Assembly: GCF_024539675.1 (NCBI RefSeq)
Contig: NZ_JAHHIT010000040.1
Span: 1 to 64,000, forward strand
Source: Streptomyces hilarionis
GTDB lineage: Bacteria > Actinomycetota > Actinomycetes > Streptomycetales > Streptomycetaceae
DNA length: 64,000 nt
Direction of reading: 5' to 3'
Below the pieces are notes generated by a model that saw only the letters and a program-made list of their open reading frames with translations, did no database searches and was not told the DNA's origin. Of the stretch, positions 16,295 through 24,449 are shown in pieces (position 1 is the first letter of the stretch; each line of letters opens with the position of its first letter). Position numbers and translations under genes: made by a program.

Positions 16295-17509
16295 ATGGGT
16301 GTCGTGACGGATGGACAGGGCCGCCGGCCGACGGAGAGGCTGGTCACGGCGGCGCCATCGAGCCGCGGCCGCGACGGTTCCGGTGACGCCGGACCGGGCG
16401 AACCGGGCGGACGAGACAGCCGCGGCGGGCCGGCCGGTCGAAACGGGCCGAGCGCTCGAAAGGCGCGCAAGGGACGAGTCGGAACGGGAGGTGTCGCGCA
16501 CGTGTCGTTGTTCTGGCGGATCTTCGTCCTCGACGCCCTCGGCCTGGTCGTGGCGGCCGCGCTGCTCCTGGGCCCGGTGACCGTCTCCACGCCGATTCTG
16601 CCGGCCGAGGTGCTCGTCGTGCTGGCGGGCCTGGCCGCGCTGCTGGCCGTCAACGCGGTCGTGCTGCGCGTCGGCCTGGCGCCGCTGGGACGGCTGGGCC
16701 GGGCCATGGCCGACGCCGACCTGTTGCGCCCCGGGGCCCGCGCCGTGGTCGCGGGGCCGGTCGAGACGGCCGAGCTCATCACCACGTACAACGCCATGCT
16801 GGACCGCCTGGAGGCCGAGCGCGCCGCCAGCGCCGCCGGAGCCCTGTCCGCGCAGGAACGGGAGCGCCATCGCGTCGCCCGCGAGCTCCACGACGAGGTC
16901 GGGCAGACACTGACGGCCGTCCTGCTCCAGCTCAAGCGCGTCGCCGACCGGGCCCCCGAGGACCTGCGCGAGGAACTGGGCCTGGCACAGGAGTCCACCC
17001 GGTCCGGACTGGACGAGATCCGCCGCATCGCCCGACGGCTGCGCCCCGGCGTCCTCGACGAGCTGGGCCTGGTCAGCGCACTGCGCTCCCTGGCCGCCGA
17101 GTTCACCACCCATGGGCTGACGGTGCGCCACGACCTGCGCGCCGGGCTCCCCGCGCTGACCGAGGAGACGGAACTGGTGCTCTACCGCGTGGCCCAGGAG
17201 GCCCTGACCAACACCGCCCGGCACTCGGGCGCCGACCGCGCCGAGCTGCGGCTGCGCCCCGTCGGCGACGGCGTCGAACTGCTCGTGCGGGACAACGGCA
17301 CGGGCCTCGGCGCGCGGGCCGGCGAGGGCGCCGGCATCCGGGGGATGCGCGAACGGGCGCTGCTGATCGGCGCGGTCCTGACCGTCTCGTCGGGCGCCGG
17401 CGGCAGCGGGAGCGGGGCCGACGTCCGACTGCTGACGAGGGCGGCCGCCGTGGCGACGGCAAGGGCTGCGACGACAGGCGTCCCGGCGTCCCCCGGGGGT
17501 CTGCGATGA
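16295..17509 (+). CDS. NarL-type sensor histidine kinase (HisKA_3)
   Basis: 404 aa if starting at the ATG at 16295, which lies 6 nt after TACCGT (16283-16288) as in other leaderless genes here. An alternative GTG at 16502, preceded by GGGAGG, would remove a disordered 69-residue leader. Two membrane segments ('FWRIFVLDALGLVVAAALLLG', 'LVVLAGLAALLAVNAVVLRVGL') are separated by only a few residues, suggesting intramembrane sensing. A HAMP-like linker follows. HisKA_3 has the phosphorylated His in 'ERHRVARELHDEVGQTL', and HATPase_c contains 'QEALTNTARHSGA' and 'RDNGTGLG'. The stop overlaps the response regulator start (ATGA). Confidence 0.85.
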   Translation: MGVVTDGQGRRPTERLVTAAPSSRGRDGSGDAGPGEPGGRDSRGGPAGRNGPSARKARKGRVGTGGVAHVSLFWRIFVLDALGLVVAAALLLGPVTVSTPILPAEVLVVLAGLAALLAVNAVVLRVGLAPLGRLGRAMADADLLRPGARAVVAGPVETAELITTYNAMLDRLEAERAASAAGALSAQERERHRVARELHDEVGQTLTAVLLQLKRVADRAPEDLREELGLAQESTRSGLDEIRRIARRLRPGVLDELGLVSALRSLAAEFTTHGLTVRHDLRAGLPALTEETELVLYRVAQEALTNTARHSGADRAELRLRPVGDGVELLVRDNGTGLGARAGEGAGIRGMRERALLIGAVLTVSSGAGGSGSGADVRLLTRAAAVATARAATTGVPASPGGLR

Positions 17510-18258
17510 CGCACTCCGTCGCGTCGGCGACCCCGGCGCAGGGCCCGCCGACATCCGAGCCGTCCCCGTCCACCACGCAGCCCGGACCGTCCGGAGCGGC
17601 CGCGCCGATCCGGGTGCTGCTCGCCGACGACCACACGCTCGTCCGCCGTGGCGTGCGGCTCATCCTGGACGGCGAGCCCGACCTCACGGTCGTCGCCGAG
17701 GCCGGCGACGGGGCCGAGGCGGTCGCCCGCGCGCGGGAGGGGGACGTCGATCTGGCCGTCCTCGACGTGGCCATGCCCCGGATGACCGGGTTGCAGGCGG
17801 CGCGCGAGCTGTCCCGCAGGCTCCCGGCGCTCCCCATCCTCATCCTCACGATGTACGACAACGAGCAGTACTTCTTCGAGGCCCTCAGGGCCGGGGCCGG
17901 GGGATACGTCCTGAAGTCGGTCGCCGACCGGGACCTGGTGGAGGCGTGCCACGCGGTCGTGCGCGACGAGCCGTTCATCTACCCCGGCGCCGAGCGGGCG
18001 CTCGTGCGCTCCTACCTGGACCGGCTGCACCGCGGCGCCGACGTCGACGGCCTGCCCGAGCGGCCCATCACCGAGCGCGAGGAGGAGATCCTCAAGCTCG
18101 TCGCGGAGGGGCACACCTCCAAGGAGATCGGCGCGCTGCTCTTCATCAGCGCCAAGACCGTCGAACGGCACCGCGCCAACCTCCTGCAGAAGCTCGGCAT
18201 GCGCGACCGGCTCGAGCTCACCCGCTACGCGATCCGCGCCGGTCTGATCGACCCCTGA
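17506..18258 (+). CDS. NarL/FixJ-family response regulator
   Basis: 250 aa. A Ser/Pro/Thr-rich leader of ~33 residues precedes the receiver domain ('IRVLLADDHTLVRRGVRLIL'; phospho-acceptor Asp in 'LAVLDVAMPRMTG'; Lys in 'YVLKSVAD'). A LuxR-type helix-turn-helix lies near the C-terminus ('ITEREEEILKLVAEGHTSKEIGALLFISAKTVERHRANLLQKLG'). It overlaps the kinase by 4 bp, so the pair works together. No target is evident; the next gene, miaB, has its own promoter. Confidence 0.9.
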   Translation: MTHSVASATPAQGPPTSEPSPSTTQPGPSGAAAPIRVLLADDHTLVRRGVRLILDGEPDLTVVAEAGDGAEAVARAREGDVDLAVLDVAMPRMTGLQAARELSRRLPALPILILTMYDNEQYFFEALRAGAGGYVLKSVADRDLVEACHAVVRDEPFIYPGAERALVRSYLDRLHRGADVDGLPERPITEREEEILKLVAEGHTSKEIGALLFISAKTVERHRANLLQKLGMRDRLELTRYAIRAGLIDP

Positions 18259-18323
18259 GCGCGGCGGACCCCTCGAGGAGCGGGGGCGGCGGGCGTCCTC
18301 CGGCGAGCGCCTACCCTTGAGCC

Positions 18324-19853
18324 ATGACCAGCAGCAGCGACCGGAGCCTCGCAGTGGACGTCCAAGCCCCCAAGAGCTACGAGATCCGCACTTACGGGTG
18401 CCAGATGAACGTCCACGACTCCGAGCGATTGTCCGGGCTGCTCGAAGAGGCCGGGTACGTGCGCGCCCCCGAGGGCTCGGACGGCGACGCGGACGTCGTC
18501 GTCTTCAACACCTGCGCGGTGCGCGAGAACGCCGACAACCGGCTCTACGGCAACCTCGGCCGCCTCGCCCCGCGCAAGGCGAGCCGGCCCGGGATGCAGA
18601 TCGCGGTCGGCGGCTGCCTCGCGCAGAAGGACCGCGAGACCATCGTGAAGAAGGCGCCCTGGGTGGACGTCGTCTTCGGCACGCACAACATCGGCAAGCT
18701 GCCGGTCCTGCTGGAACGCGCGCGCGTGCAGGAAGAGGCCCAGGTCGAGATCGCCGAGTCGCTGGAGGCGTTCCCGTCCACCCTGCCGACGCGACGCGAG
18801 AGCGCCTACGCGGCCTGGGTGTCGATCTCGGTCGGCTGCAACAACACGTGCACGTTCTGCATCGTCCCGGCGCTGCGCGGCAAGGAGAAGGACCGCCGCA
18901 CCGGCGACATCCTCGCCGAGATCGAGGCGCTGGTCGCCGAGGGGGTCTCCGAGATCACCCTGCTCGGCCAGAACGTCAACGCCTACGGCTCCGACATCGG
19001 CGACCGCGAGGCCTTCAGCAAGCTGCTGCGCGCGTGCGGCGCGATCGAGGGCCTGGAGCGCGTCCGCTTCACGTCCCCGCACCCGCGCGACTTCACCGAC
19101 GACGTCATCGCCGCCATGGCCGAGACGCCCAACGTGATGCCGCAGCTGCACATGCCGATGCAGTCCGGCTCGGACACGGTCCTCAAGGCGATGCGCCGCT
19201 CCTACCGTCAGGAGCGCTACCTCGGGATCATCGAGAAGGTGCGCGCCGCCATCCCGCACGCGGCGATCACCACCGACATCATCGTGGGCTTCCCCGGCGA
19301 GACCGAGGAGGACTTCGAGCAGACCCTGCACGCGGTCCGCGAGGCCCGCTTCGCGCAGGCGTTCACCTTCCAGTACTCCAAGCGCCCCGGCACCCCGGCC
19401 GCGACCATGGACGACCAGATCCCCAAGGAGGTCGTCCAGGCGCGCTACGAGCGTCTCGTGGCCCTCCAGGAGGAGATCTCCTGGGAGGAGAACAAGAAGC
19501 AGGTCGGCCGCACGCTGGAGCTGATGGTGGCCGAGGGCGAGGGCCGCAAGGACGGCGCCACGCACCGCCTGTCCGGCCGCGCCCCCGACAACCGTCTGGT
19601 GCACTTCACCAAGCCCGAGCGGCAGGTGCGCCCCGGCGACGTGGTGACCGTCGAGATCACCTACGCCGCCCCGCACCACCTCCTGGCCGAGGGCGCGGTC
19701 CTGGACGTGCGCCGCACGCGCGCGGGCGACGCCTGGGAGAAGCGCACCGCCGAGCAGTCGGCCAAGCCGGCCGGCGTCCTGCTCGGCCTGCCCAAGATCG
19801 GCGTGCCCGCGCCGCTCCCGGTGGCCACGGGCAGCGGCTGCGGCTGCGACTGA
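18324..19853 (+). CDS. miaB: tRNA-2-methylthio-N6-dimethylallyladenosine synthase MiaB
   Basis: 509 aa. The N-terminal UPF0004 domain has three cluster cysteines ('TYGCQMN', 'NTCAVREN', 'GGCLAQKD'). The radical-SAM motif CxxxCxxC is in '[18 protein letters not shown]', and a C-terminal TRAM domain follows ('[36 protein letters not shown]'). It methylthiolates i6A37 of tRNAs reading UNN codons and needs the MiaA product encoded 1.7 kb downstream. TACCCT lies 6 nt before the ATG, consistent with leaderless transcription. The extreme C-terminus ends 'GSGCGCD', a cysteine-rich tip of unclear role. Confidence 0.96.
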   Translation: MTSSSDRSLAVDVQAPKSYEIRTYGCQMNVHDSERLSGLLEEAGYVRAPEGSDGDADVVVFNTCAVRENADNRLYGNLGRLAPRKASRPGMQIAVGGCLAQKDRETIVKKAPWVDVVFGTHNIGKLPVLLERARVQEEAQVEIAESLEAFPSTLPTRRESAYAAWVSISVGCNNTCTFCIVPALRGKEKDRRTGDILAEIEALVAEGVSEITLLGQNVNAYGSDIGDREAFSKLLRACGAIEGLERVRFTSPHPRDFTDDVIAAMAETPNVMPQLHMPMQSGSDTVLKAMRRSYRQERYLGIIEKVRAAIPHAAITTDIIVGFPGETEEDFEQTLHAVREARFAQAFTFQYSKRPGTPAATMDDQIPKEVVQARYERLVALQEEISWEENKKQVGRTLELMVAEGEGRKDGATHRLSGRAPDNRLVHFTKPERQVRPGDVVTVEITYAAPHHLLAEGAVLDVRRTRAGDAWEKRTAEQSAKPAGVLLGLPKIGVPAPLPVATGSGCGCD

Positions 19854-19966
19854 CGGCGGCGGGGCCCGGCGGGCGACACCCCGGAGGTGACGTCCGGCCG
19901 GGGCGCGTCGCCGGGGACGCCCGGTGGGGTGCCCCAGGGCGCGTCCTCGGGGTTACGCTGCCGATC

Positions 19967-20710
19967 ATGCTTGTCGCCGCCTCCGTCTGCCCCTGTCCGC
20001 CGCTGCTCGTGCCCGAGGTCGCCGCGGGCGCCGCGCCCGAGCTGGACGCGGCGCGTACCGCCTGCTCGGACGCCCTGGCCGTGCTGGCGGCCGCCCGGCC
20101 GGACCGGCTGGTGGTCGTCGGCCCCGCCGAGAAGGCGGGACGGGGCCCCCACCCGGAAGGCGCGCGGGGCTCGTTCCGCGGCTTCGGAGCGGACGTCGCC
20201 GTGCGCCTCGGCCGCAGTGGCGAGCACGGTGGCGAGCACACCCCCGTGGCGCCGGGCTCGGAGAGCCCGGACCTGCCGCCGTCCCTCGCCGTGGGGGCCT
20301 GGCTGCTGGAGCGGGCCGGCTGGTCGGCCGCCCCGGTCGAGGGTCTCGGCGTCGGGGAACCCCTCGCGGCCGAGCGCTGCGTCGAGGTGGGCCGGGAGAT
20401 CGGCGCGTCGTCCGCACGGGTCGCCCTGCTGGTCATGGGCGACGCGAGCGCGTGCCGCACGCTGAAGGCGCCCGGCTACCTCGACGAGCGCGCCGCGCCC
20501 TTCGACGCGGAGGTCGCCCGCGCGCTCGGCACGGCGGACGTGGCGGCGCTCAAGGCGCTGGACGCCGAGCTGGCGTACGAACTCAAGGCCTGCGGCCGCG
20601 CGCCGTGGCAGGTGCTCGCGGGCGCCGCCGACGACGCCGGGCTGACCGGCGCGCTGCTCTACGAGGACGCGCCGTACGGCGTGGGCTACCTGGTCGCCAC
20701 CTGGTCGTAG
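19967..20710 (+). CDS. class III extradiol dioxygenase subunit B-like protein
   Basis: 247 aa from the ATG at 19967, which lies 7 nt after TACGCT (19954-19959). The fold resembles LigB/MEMO-like proteins: 'AASVCPCPPLLVPEV' at the N-terminus, 'RPDRLVVVGPAEKAG', 'VALLVMGDASACRTLKAPGYLDERAAPFDAEVARAL', and 'YEDAPYGVGYLVATW' at the end. No enzymatic role is established for these short actinobacterial members, and the full set of LigB iron ligands is not obvious. It sits between miaB and the miaA-side small genes and is closed by a strong bidirectional terminator. Confidence 0.8.
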   Translation: MLVAASVCPCPPLLVPEVAAGAAPELDAARTACSDALAVLAAARPDRLVVVGPAEKAGRGPHPEGARGSFRGFGADVAVRLGRSGEHGGEHTPVAPGSESPDLPPSLAVGAWLLERAGWSAAPVEGLGVGEPLAAERCVEVGREIGASSARVALLVMGDASACRTLKAPGYLDERAAPFDAEVARALGTADVAALKALDAELAYELKACGRAPWQVLAGAADDAGLTGALLYEDAPYGVGYLVATWS

Positions 20711-20745
20711 CCGGCGTGCGCCGGGCGGGACCGGGCCATGGGCGC

Positions 20746-20796
20746 GGGTCGGGGGACGGCCGTGAGGGTTTCCGCTCCGCGGCCGTCCCCCGACCC
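20746..20796. terminator. bidirectional terminator between convergent genes
   Basis: A perfect 16-bp stem, GGGTCGGGGGACGGCC (20746-20761) with its complement at 20781-20796 and a 19-nt loop, sits between the plus-strand dioxygenase-like gene and the minus-strand small antitoxin-like gene. Confidence 0.85.
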
Positions 20797-20804
20797 ACGC
20801 CCGG

Positions 20805-21077
20805 TCAGGAGGCCGGCGGTGGCGGGGTCGGCGGCACGAAGGTGTCGCCGCCTCCCGTCGAGGGCCCGTCCTTGTGGGCGAGCCGGTCCATGGCTCCCTT
20901 GGCCTTGTCGGTGCCCGTGTGGATCCGGTCGCTGTACTTGCCCTTGGTCTTCTCGTCGACGACCTGGGCGGCCTTGTCCAGGCCGTGGTGCACCTTGTCC
21001 CCGTGCTGTTGCGCGAGGTCCGTGACCTTGCCCCTGGCCGGGGCCAGCCTGGCCTTCAGATTGTGCAAGAGACCCAT
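20805..21077 (-). CDS. MT0933/Rv0909-like antitoxin family protein
   Basis: 90 aa, very hydrophilic and helical: 'LKARLAPARGKVTDLAQQHGDKVHHGLDKAAQVVDEKTKGKYSDRIHTGTDKAKGAMDRLA', then a Gly/Pro tail. This is the pattern of the MT0933_antitox family (Rv0909 in Mycobacterium tuberculosis). No toxin gene is adjacent; the co-oriented upstream gene is a different disordered protein. In Streptomyces such orphans may have another function, so the antitoxin name is only a family label. It is separated by 23 bp from the gene at 21101-21409. Confidence 0.75.
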   Translation of the reverse strand: MGLLHNLKARLAPARGKVTDLAQQHGDKVHHGLDKAAQVVDEKTKGKYSDRIHTGTDKAKGAMDRLAHKDGPSTGGGDTFVPPTPPPPAS

Positions 21078-21100
21078 GGGCCACCTTCCCTAGCCGTGCG

Positions 21101-21409
21101 TCACGTGCGGGCGCCCTCGTCGGCGGCCTCGCTGTCGGCCGTCTCCTCGGGGGACTGCTGACGGGGGATCCCGACGCCGTCGGCGCCGTCGTCGTCGTCG
21201 GCGGCGACGGGCTCCTTCGCCGTCCCGCCGGGAACTCCGGGCCCGGCCGTCTCCGGCGAGTCCTCCGCGACCGTGGCCCCGGCCGTCTCCGCCTCGGCCG
21301 CGTCCCGCGCCGCACCGGCCGGCGCCTCGACGCCGGCGGTGGCCGCCTGCGCGGTCGCCGACTCCGCCACGGACTTCGACCTCCGGAAAATTCGCGCCAA
21401 AACGCCCAT
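21101..21409 (-). CDS. small acidic, mostly disordered hypothetical protein
   Basis: 102 aa from the ATG at 21409, preceded by GGAG. The N-terminus 'MGVLARIFRRSKSVAESATAQ' is basic and amphipathic, which could bind membrane or nucleic acid. The rest is strongly acidic and alanine/glutamate-rich with an Asp run ('ADDDDGADGVG') and ends 'SEAADEGART'. No domain recognised. It is divergent from miaA and probably co-transcribed with the antitoxin-like gene downstream. Confidence 0.65.
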   Translation of the reverse strand: MGVLARIFRRSKSVAESATAQAATAGVEAPAGAARDAAEAETAGATVAEDSPETAGPGVPGGTAKEPVAADDDDGADGVGIPRQQSPEETADSEAADEGART

Positions 21410-21590
21410 GTCCACTCCATACGGTACTCGTGCGGGCGAAATCCCGCGTCGGCCGGTGCGTCCGTTCGCGTCACCGGGGGCCGCCGACCCCGCGCGGGGT
21501 GACGGAAAGCCCGCAACGAGGAACGACCCCGCACCGACGCCGTCACGTAACTCGTTCGGGGGTTGCGGCGGGGTTTGCGAGACTGGTCCC

Positions 21591-22529
21591 GTGAGCAGCG
21601 CACCCCCCGCACCCCGCGTCATCGCCGTCGTCGGACCGACCGCGGCCGGAAAGTCCGATCTGGGCGTCTTCCTGGCCCGGCGCCTCGGCGGCGAGGTCGT
21701 CAACGCCGACTCCATGCAGCTGTACCGAGGGATGGACATCGGCACCGCCAAACTGACGCCCGAGGAGCGCGCCGGAGTTCCGCACCACCTCCTGGACGTC
21801 TGGGACGTCACCGAGACCGCCTCCGTCGCCGAGTACCAGCGGCTGGCGCGCGAGCGGATCGACGCGCTCCTCGCCGAGGGCCGCTGGCCGGTCCTCGTCG
21901 GCGGCTCCGGCCTGTACGTGCGCGGCGCCGTGGACAACCTGGAATTCCCCGGCACCGATCCCGCGGTGCGCGCCCGGCTGGAGGAGGAGCTCACGCTGCG
22001 CGGTTCGGGCGCGCTGCACGCGCGGCTGGCCGCCGCCGACCCCGAGGCCGCGCACGCGATCCTGCCCGGCAACGGCCGCCGCATCGTCCGCGCCCTCGAG
22101 GTGATCGAGATCACCGGCAAGCCCTTCACGGCCAATCTGCCCGGCCACGACTCCATCTACGACACGGTCCAGATCGGCGTCGACGTGGCGCGCCCCGAAC
22201 TCGACGAGCGCATCGCCCGCCGCGTCGACCGGATGTGGGAAGCCGGGCTCGTGGACGAGGTCCGCGCGCTGGAGGCGCAGGGCCTGCGCGAGGGGCGCAC
22301 GGCCTCCCGCGCGCTCGGTTACCAGCAGATCCTCGCGGCCCTGGCCGGCGACTGCACCGAGGAAGGGGCACGGGCCGAGACGGTGCGTGCCACCAAGCGC
22401 TTCGCGCGCCGTCAGGATTCCTGGTTCAGGCGCGATCCGCGGGTGCACTGGTTGAGTGGGGCCGCGGCTGATCTCGCGGAACTTCCGGAGCTCGCGCTGG
22501 CGTTGGTGGAGCGACCGGTCACAGCCTGA
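21591..22529 (+). CDS. miaA: tRNA dimethylallyltransferase MiaA
   Basis: 312 aa from the GTG at 21591; the upstream open frame overlaps the divergent small gene and is not used. P-loop 'GPTAAGKS' at residues 15-22, then 'NADSMQLYRGMDIGTAKLT', 'GVPHHLLDVWD', 'VGGSGLYVRG', and the C-terminal 'GYQQILAALAGD' and 'TKRFARRQDSWFRRDPRV' helices that contact tRNA. It adds dimethylallyl from DMAPP to N6 of A37, the substrate for MiaB. Confidence 0.96.
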   Translation: MSSAPPAPRVIAVVGPTAAGKSDLGVFLARRLGGEVVNADSMQLYRGMDIGTAKLTPEERAGVPHHLLDVWDVTETASVAEYQRLARERIDALLAEGRWPVLVGGSGLYVRGAVDNLEFPGTDPAVRARLEEELTLRGSGALHARLAAADPEAAHAILPGNGRRIVRALEVIEITGKPFTANLPGHDSIYDTVQIGVDVARPELDERIARRVDRMWEAGLVDEVRALEAQGLREGRTASRALGYQQILAALAGDCTEEGARAETVRATKRFARRQDSWFRRDPRVHWLSGAAADLAELPELALALVERPVTA

Positions 22530-22637
22530 TCACGTCATGGCATCGGGACGCCCAGGCCGTCATCGGGGCCCGCGACGGCGTGCCATCATCGAGCTTCGAT
22601 CGACCAAGTGGAGTCCGAGTTGGGAGGGCGCGTGGCG

Positions 22638-23147
22638 ATGGAGGCCGGCCCTCGCGACACCGCACAAGGCATCGAGCACCGCACCGCCGCAAGCGGTGAA
22701 CCGGAGCCCGAGGAAGGCCGTCTGAGCCCGGACGGGCCGGACGAGGACGACACCGGGGGCGGGGTGACCGACGACGGTCCCGAGCCCGAGGAGATGTTCA
22801 CGAGCGGCCCCGAGGTCGAGGTCGAACTGCGCCCGCAGCGCCGGCTGCGGATCTGGCAGCTCGCGCCCATCGTGGCCCTGGCCGCGATCGGCTCCCTGAT
22901 GTTCGCCTTCCCGCTCGCCTTCGACTTCGGCGACAGCGGGGCCATGATCGCCATGCTCGGGCTGCTGATCTGCTCCTGTGCCGCGGGCTGGGGGATGATG
23001 GCCGCCCGCCGCGTCGGTTACACGTGGCCCGGCCTGCCCGCGCGCGGCTCCGGCCGCCGCCCCGACTGGCGGTTCGCCCTCGCCTACGTGGTGATGGTCG
23101 CGGCGGTGGTCGCCCTCGCGGTCTGGCGGGTCGCCCGGCTCCGTTGA
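22638..23147 (+). CDS. hypothetical membrane protein between miaA and dapF
   Basis: About 169 aa from the ATG at 22638, which has GGGAGGG 9 nt upstream; in-frame GTGs at 22608 and 22632 are less well placed. The first ~75 residues are acidic and disordered (many E/P/D). Two membrane segments follow ('LAPIVALAAIGSLMFAFPLAF', 'GAMIAMLGLLICSCAAGWGMMAA'), and one more sits at the C-terminus ('FALAYVVMVAAVVALAVW'). Function not recognised. Confidence 0.75.
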   Translation: MEAGPRDTAQGIEHRTAASGEPEPEEGRLSPDGPDEDDTGGGVTDDGPEPEEMFTSGPEVEVELRPQRRLRIWQLAPIVALAAIGSLMFAFPLAFDFGDSGAMIAMLGLLICSCAAGWGMMAARRVGYTWPGLPARGSGRRPDWRFALAYVVMVAAVVALAVWRVARLR

Positions 23148-23278
23148 GCCGGCGAAGGCGGCCGTCACGGCGGCCCATGCGCGCGTGACGGCCCACGCTC
23201 CGAGCCCGGGACCGCGGCCGGCGGGCGCCGTCCCGCCGCTGCCGGCCCGGTGTCACGGCCACCCCGTACGATCGAGGG

Positions 23279-24148
23279 ATGAGCACGCGGATCGCCTTCC
23301 TCAAGGGCCACGGCACCGAGAACGACTTCGTGATCGTCCCGGACCCCGACAACGCCCTCGACCTCCCCCCGGCCGCCGTCGCCGCGCTGTGCGACCGGCG
23401 CGCCGGCATCGGCGGGGACGGTCTGCTGCACGTCGTGAGGTCCGCCGCGCACCCCGAGGCGAAGGACATGGCGGAGCGGGCGGAGTGGTTCATGGACTAC
23501 CGCAACGGCGACGGCTCGATCGCCGAGATGTGCGGCAACGGCGTCCGCGTCTTCGCCCGCTACCTCCAGCACGCCGGCCTCGTCACCGAGGGCGATCTCG
23601 CGGTCGCCACGCGCGGGGGCGTCAAGCGCGTGCACCTCGCCGAGAACGGGGATGTCACGGTCGGCATGGGCAGGGCCCTCCTCCCCGAGGGGGACGTCAC
23701 GGTGAGCGTCGGCGGGCGCAGCTGGCCCGCGCGCAACGTGAACATGGGCAACCCGCACGCCGTCGCCTTCGTCGACGACCTCGCCCACGCCGGTGGCCTG
23801 CACGCGCCGCCGCCCTTCAGCCCGGCCTCCGCCTACCCGGACGGGGTCAACGTGGAGTTCGTCGTGGACCGCGGCCCGCGGCACGTCGCCCTGCGCGTGC
23901 ACGAGCGCGGCGCGGGCGAGACCCGCTCGTGCGGCACGGGCGCGTGCGCCGTCGCCGTGGCGGCCGCCCGCCGGGACGGCGCCGACCCGGCGGCCACCGG
24001 GACGCCGGCCACCTACACCGTCGACGTGCCCGGCGGACGCCTGGTGATCACCGAGGGGCCGGACGGCGAGATCGAGATGACCGGTCCCGCAGTGATCGTC
24101 GCCACAGGAGAGATCGAGTCCGCGTGGCTGGAAAAGGTCGCCCGCTGA
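23279..24148 (+). CDS. dapF: diaminopimelate epimerase DapF
   Basis: 289 aa. Two-base racemase with catalytic cysteines in 'DGSIAEMCGNGVRVFARYL' and 'ETRSCGTGACAVAVAAA'; the opening 'FLKGHGTENDFVIVPDP' is typical. Converts LL- to meso-diaminopimelate, a lysine precursor; LL-DAP itself enters Streptomyces peptidoglycan. TACGAT lies 6 nt before the ATG, and no Shine-Dalgarno is seen, fitting leaderless translation. Confidence 0.96.
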   Translation: MSTRIAFLKGHGTENDFVIVPDPDNALDLPPAAVAALCDRRAGIGGDGLLHVVRSAAHPEAKDMAERAEWFMDYRNGDGSIAEMCGNGVRVFARYLQHAGLVTEGDLAVATRGGVKRVHLAENGDVTVGMGRALLPEGDVTVSVGGRSWPARNVNMGNPHAVAFVDDLAHAGGLHAPPPFSPASAYPDGVNVEFVVDRGPRHVALRVHERGAGETRSCGTGACAVAVAAARRDGADPAATGTPATYTVDVPGGRLVITEGPDGEIEMTGPAVIVATGEIESAWLEKVAR

Positions 24149-24449
24149 TCCGCTCTCGGCTTGGTATCGGAGGCCGGGGCGGCTCCATGACGTACATGAT
24201 CAACCCGGCGGAGCGTGCCACGGGTTCGAATGCGCGACCGGGGCCGTGACGGGTGGCTCAAAAACGTAAACGCGCCACCCATCGCTCGAATGGGTGATCC
24301 GTTTCACGCTCGGCGAGAGGCGGTCGGTCCCGCGTGATGGGCTCGGTAGCATCAAGCACCGGCCCGGACGGGGGACCGTTCATCCAGTCCCCTGAGCCGT
24401 GTCCGCCCTGGGACACCCCGTCCGCCGGTCCACGCAGCCGGAGGTGCCC
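24149..24449. other. dapF-rshA intergenic region with hairpin and promoter
   Basis: 301 bp without a gene. GGGTGGC (24251-24257) pairs with GCCACCC (24274-24280) around an A-rich loop and could end the dapF transcript. GGTAGCAT around 24345 resembles a -10 for rshA, leaving a ~95-nt leader before the GGAGGTG ribosome site. Nothing else recognised. Confidence 0.4.

Noticed and set aside
20805..21409. Classical toxin-antitoxin operon
   Set aside because: The partner protein is acidic and disordered and no known toxin fold is encoded.
23251..23272. PafBC-type promoter at dapF (GTGTCACGG-N8-TACGAT)
   Set aside because: Spacing fits, but the upstream box matches only about six of nine bases and dapF is not a damage gene; treated as an ordinary leaderless promoter.
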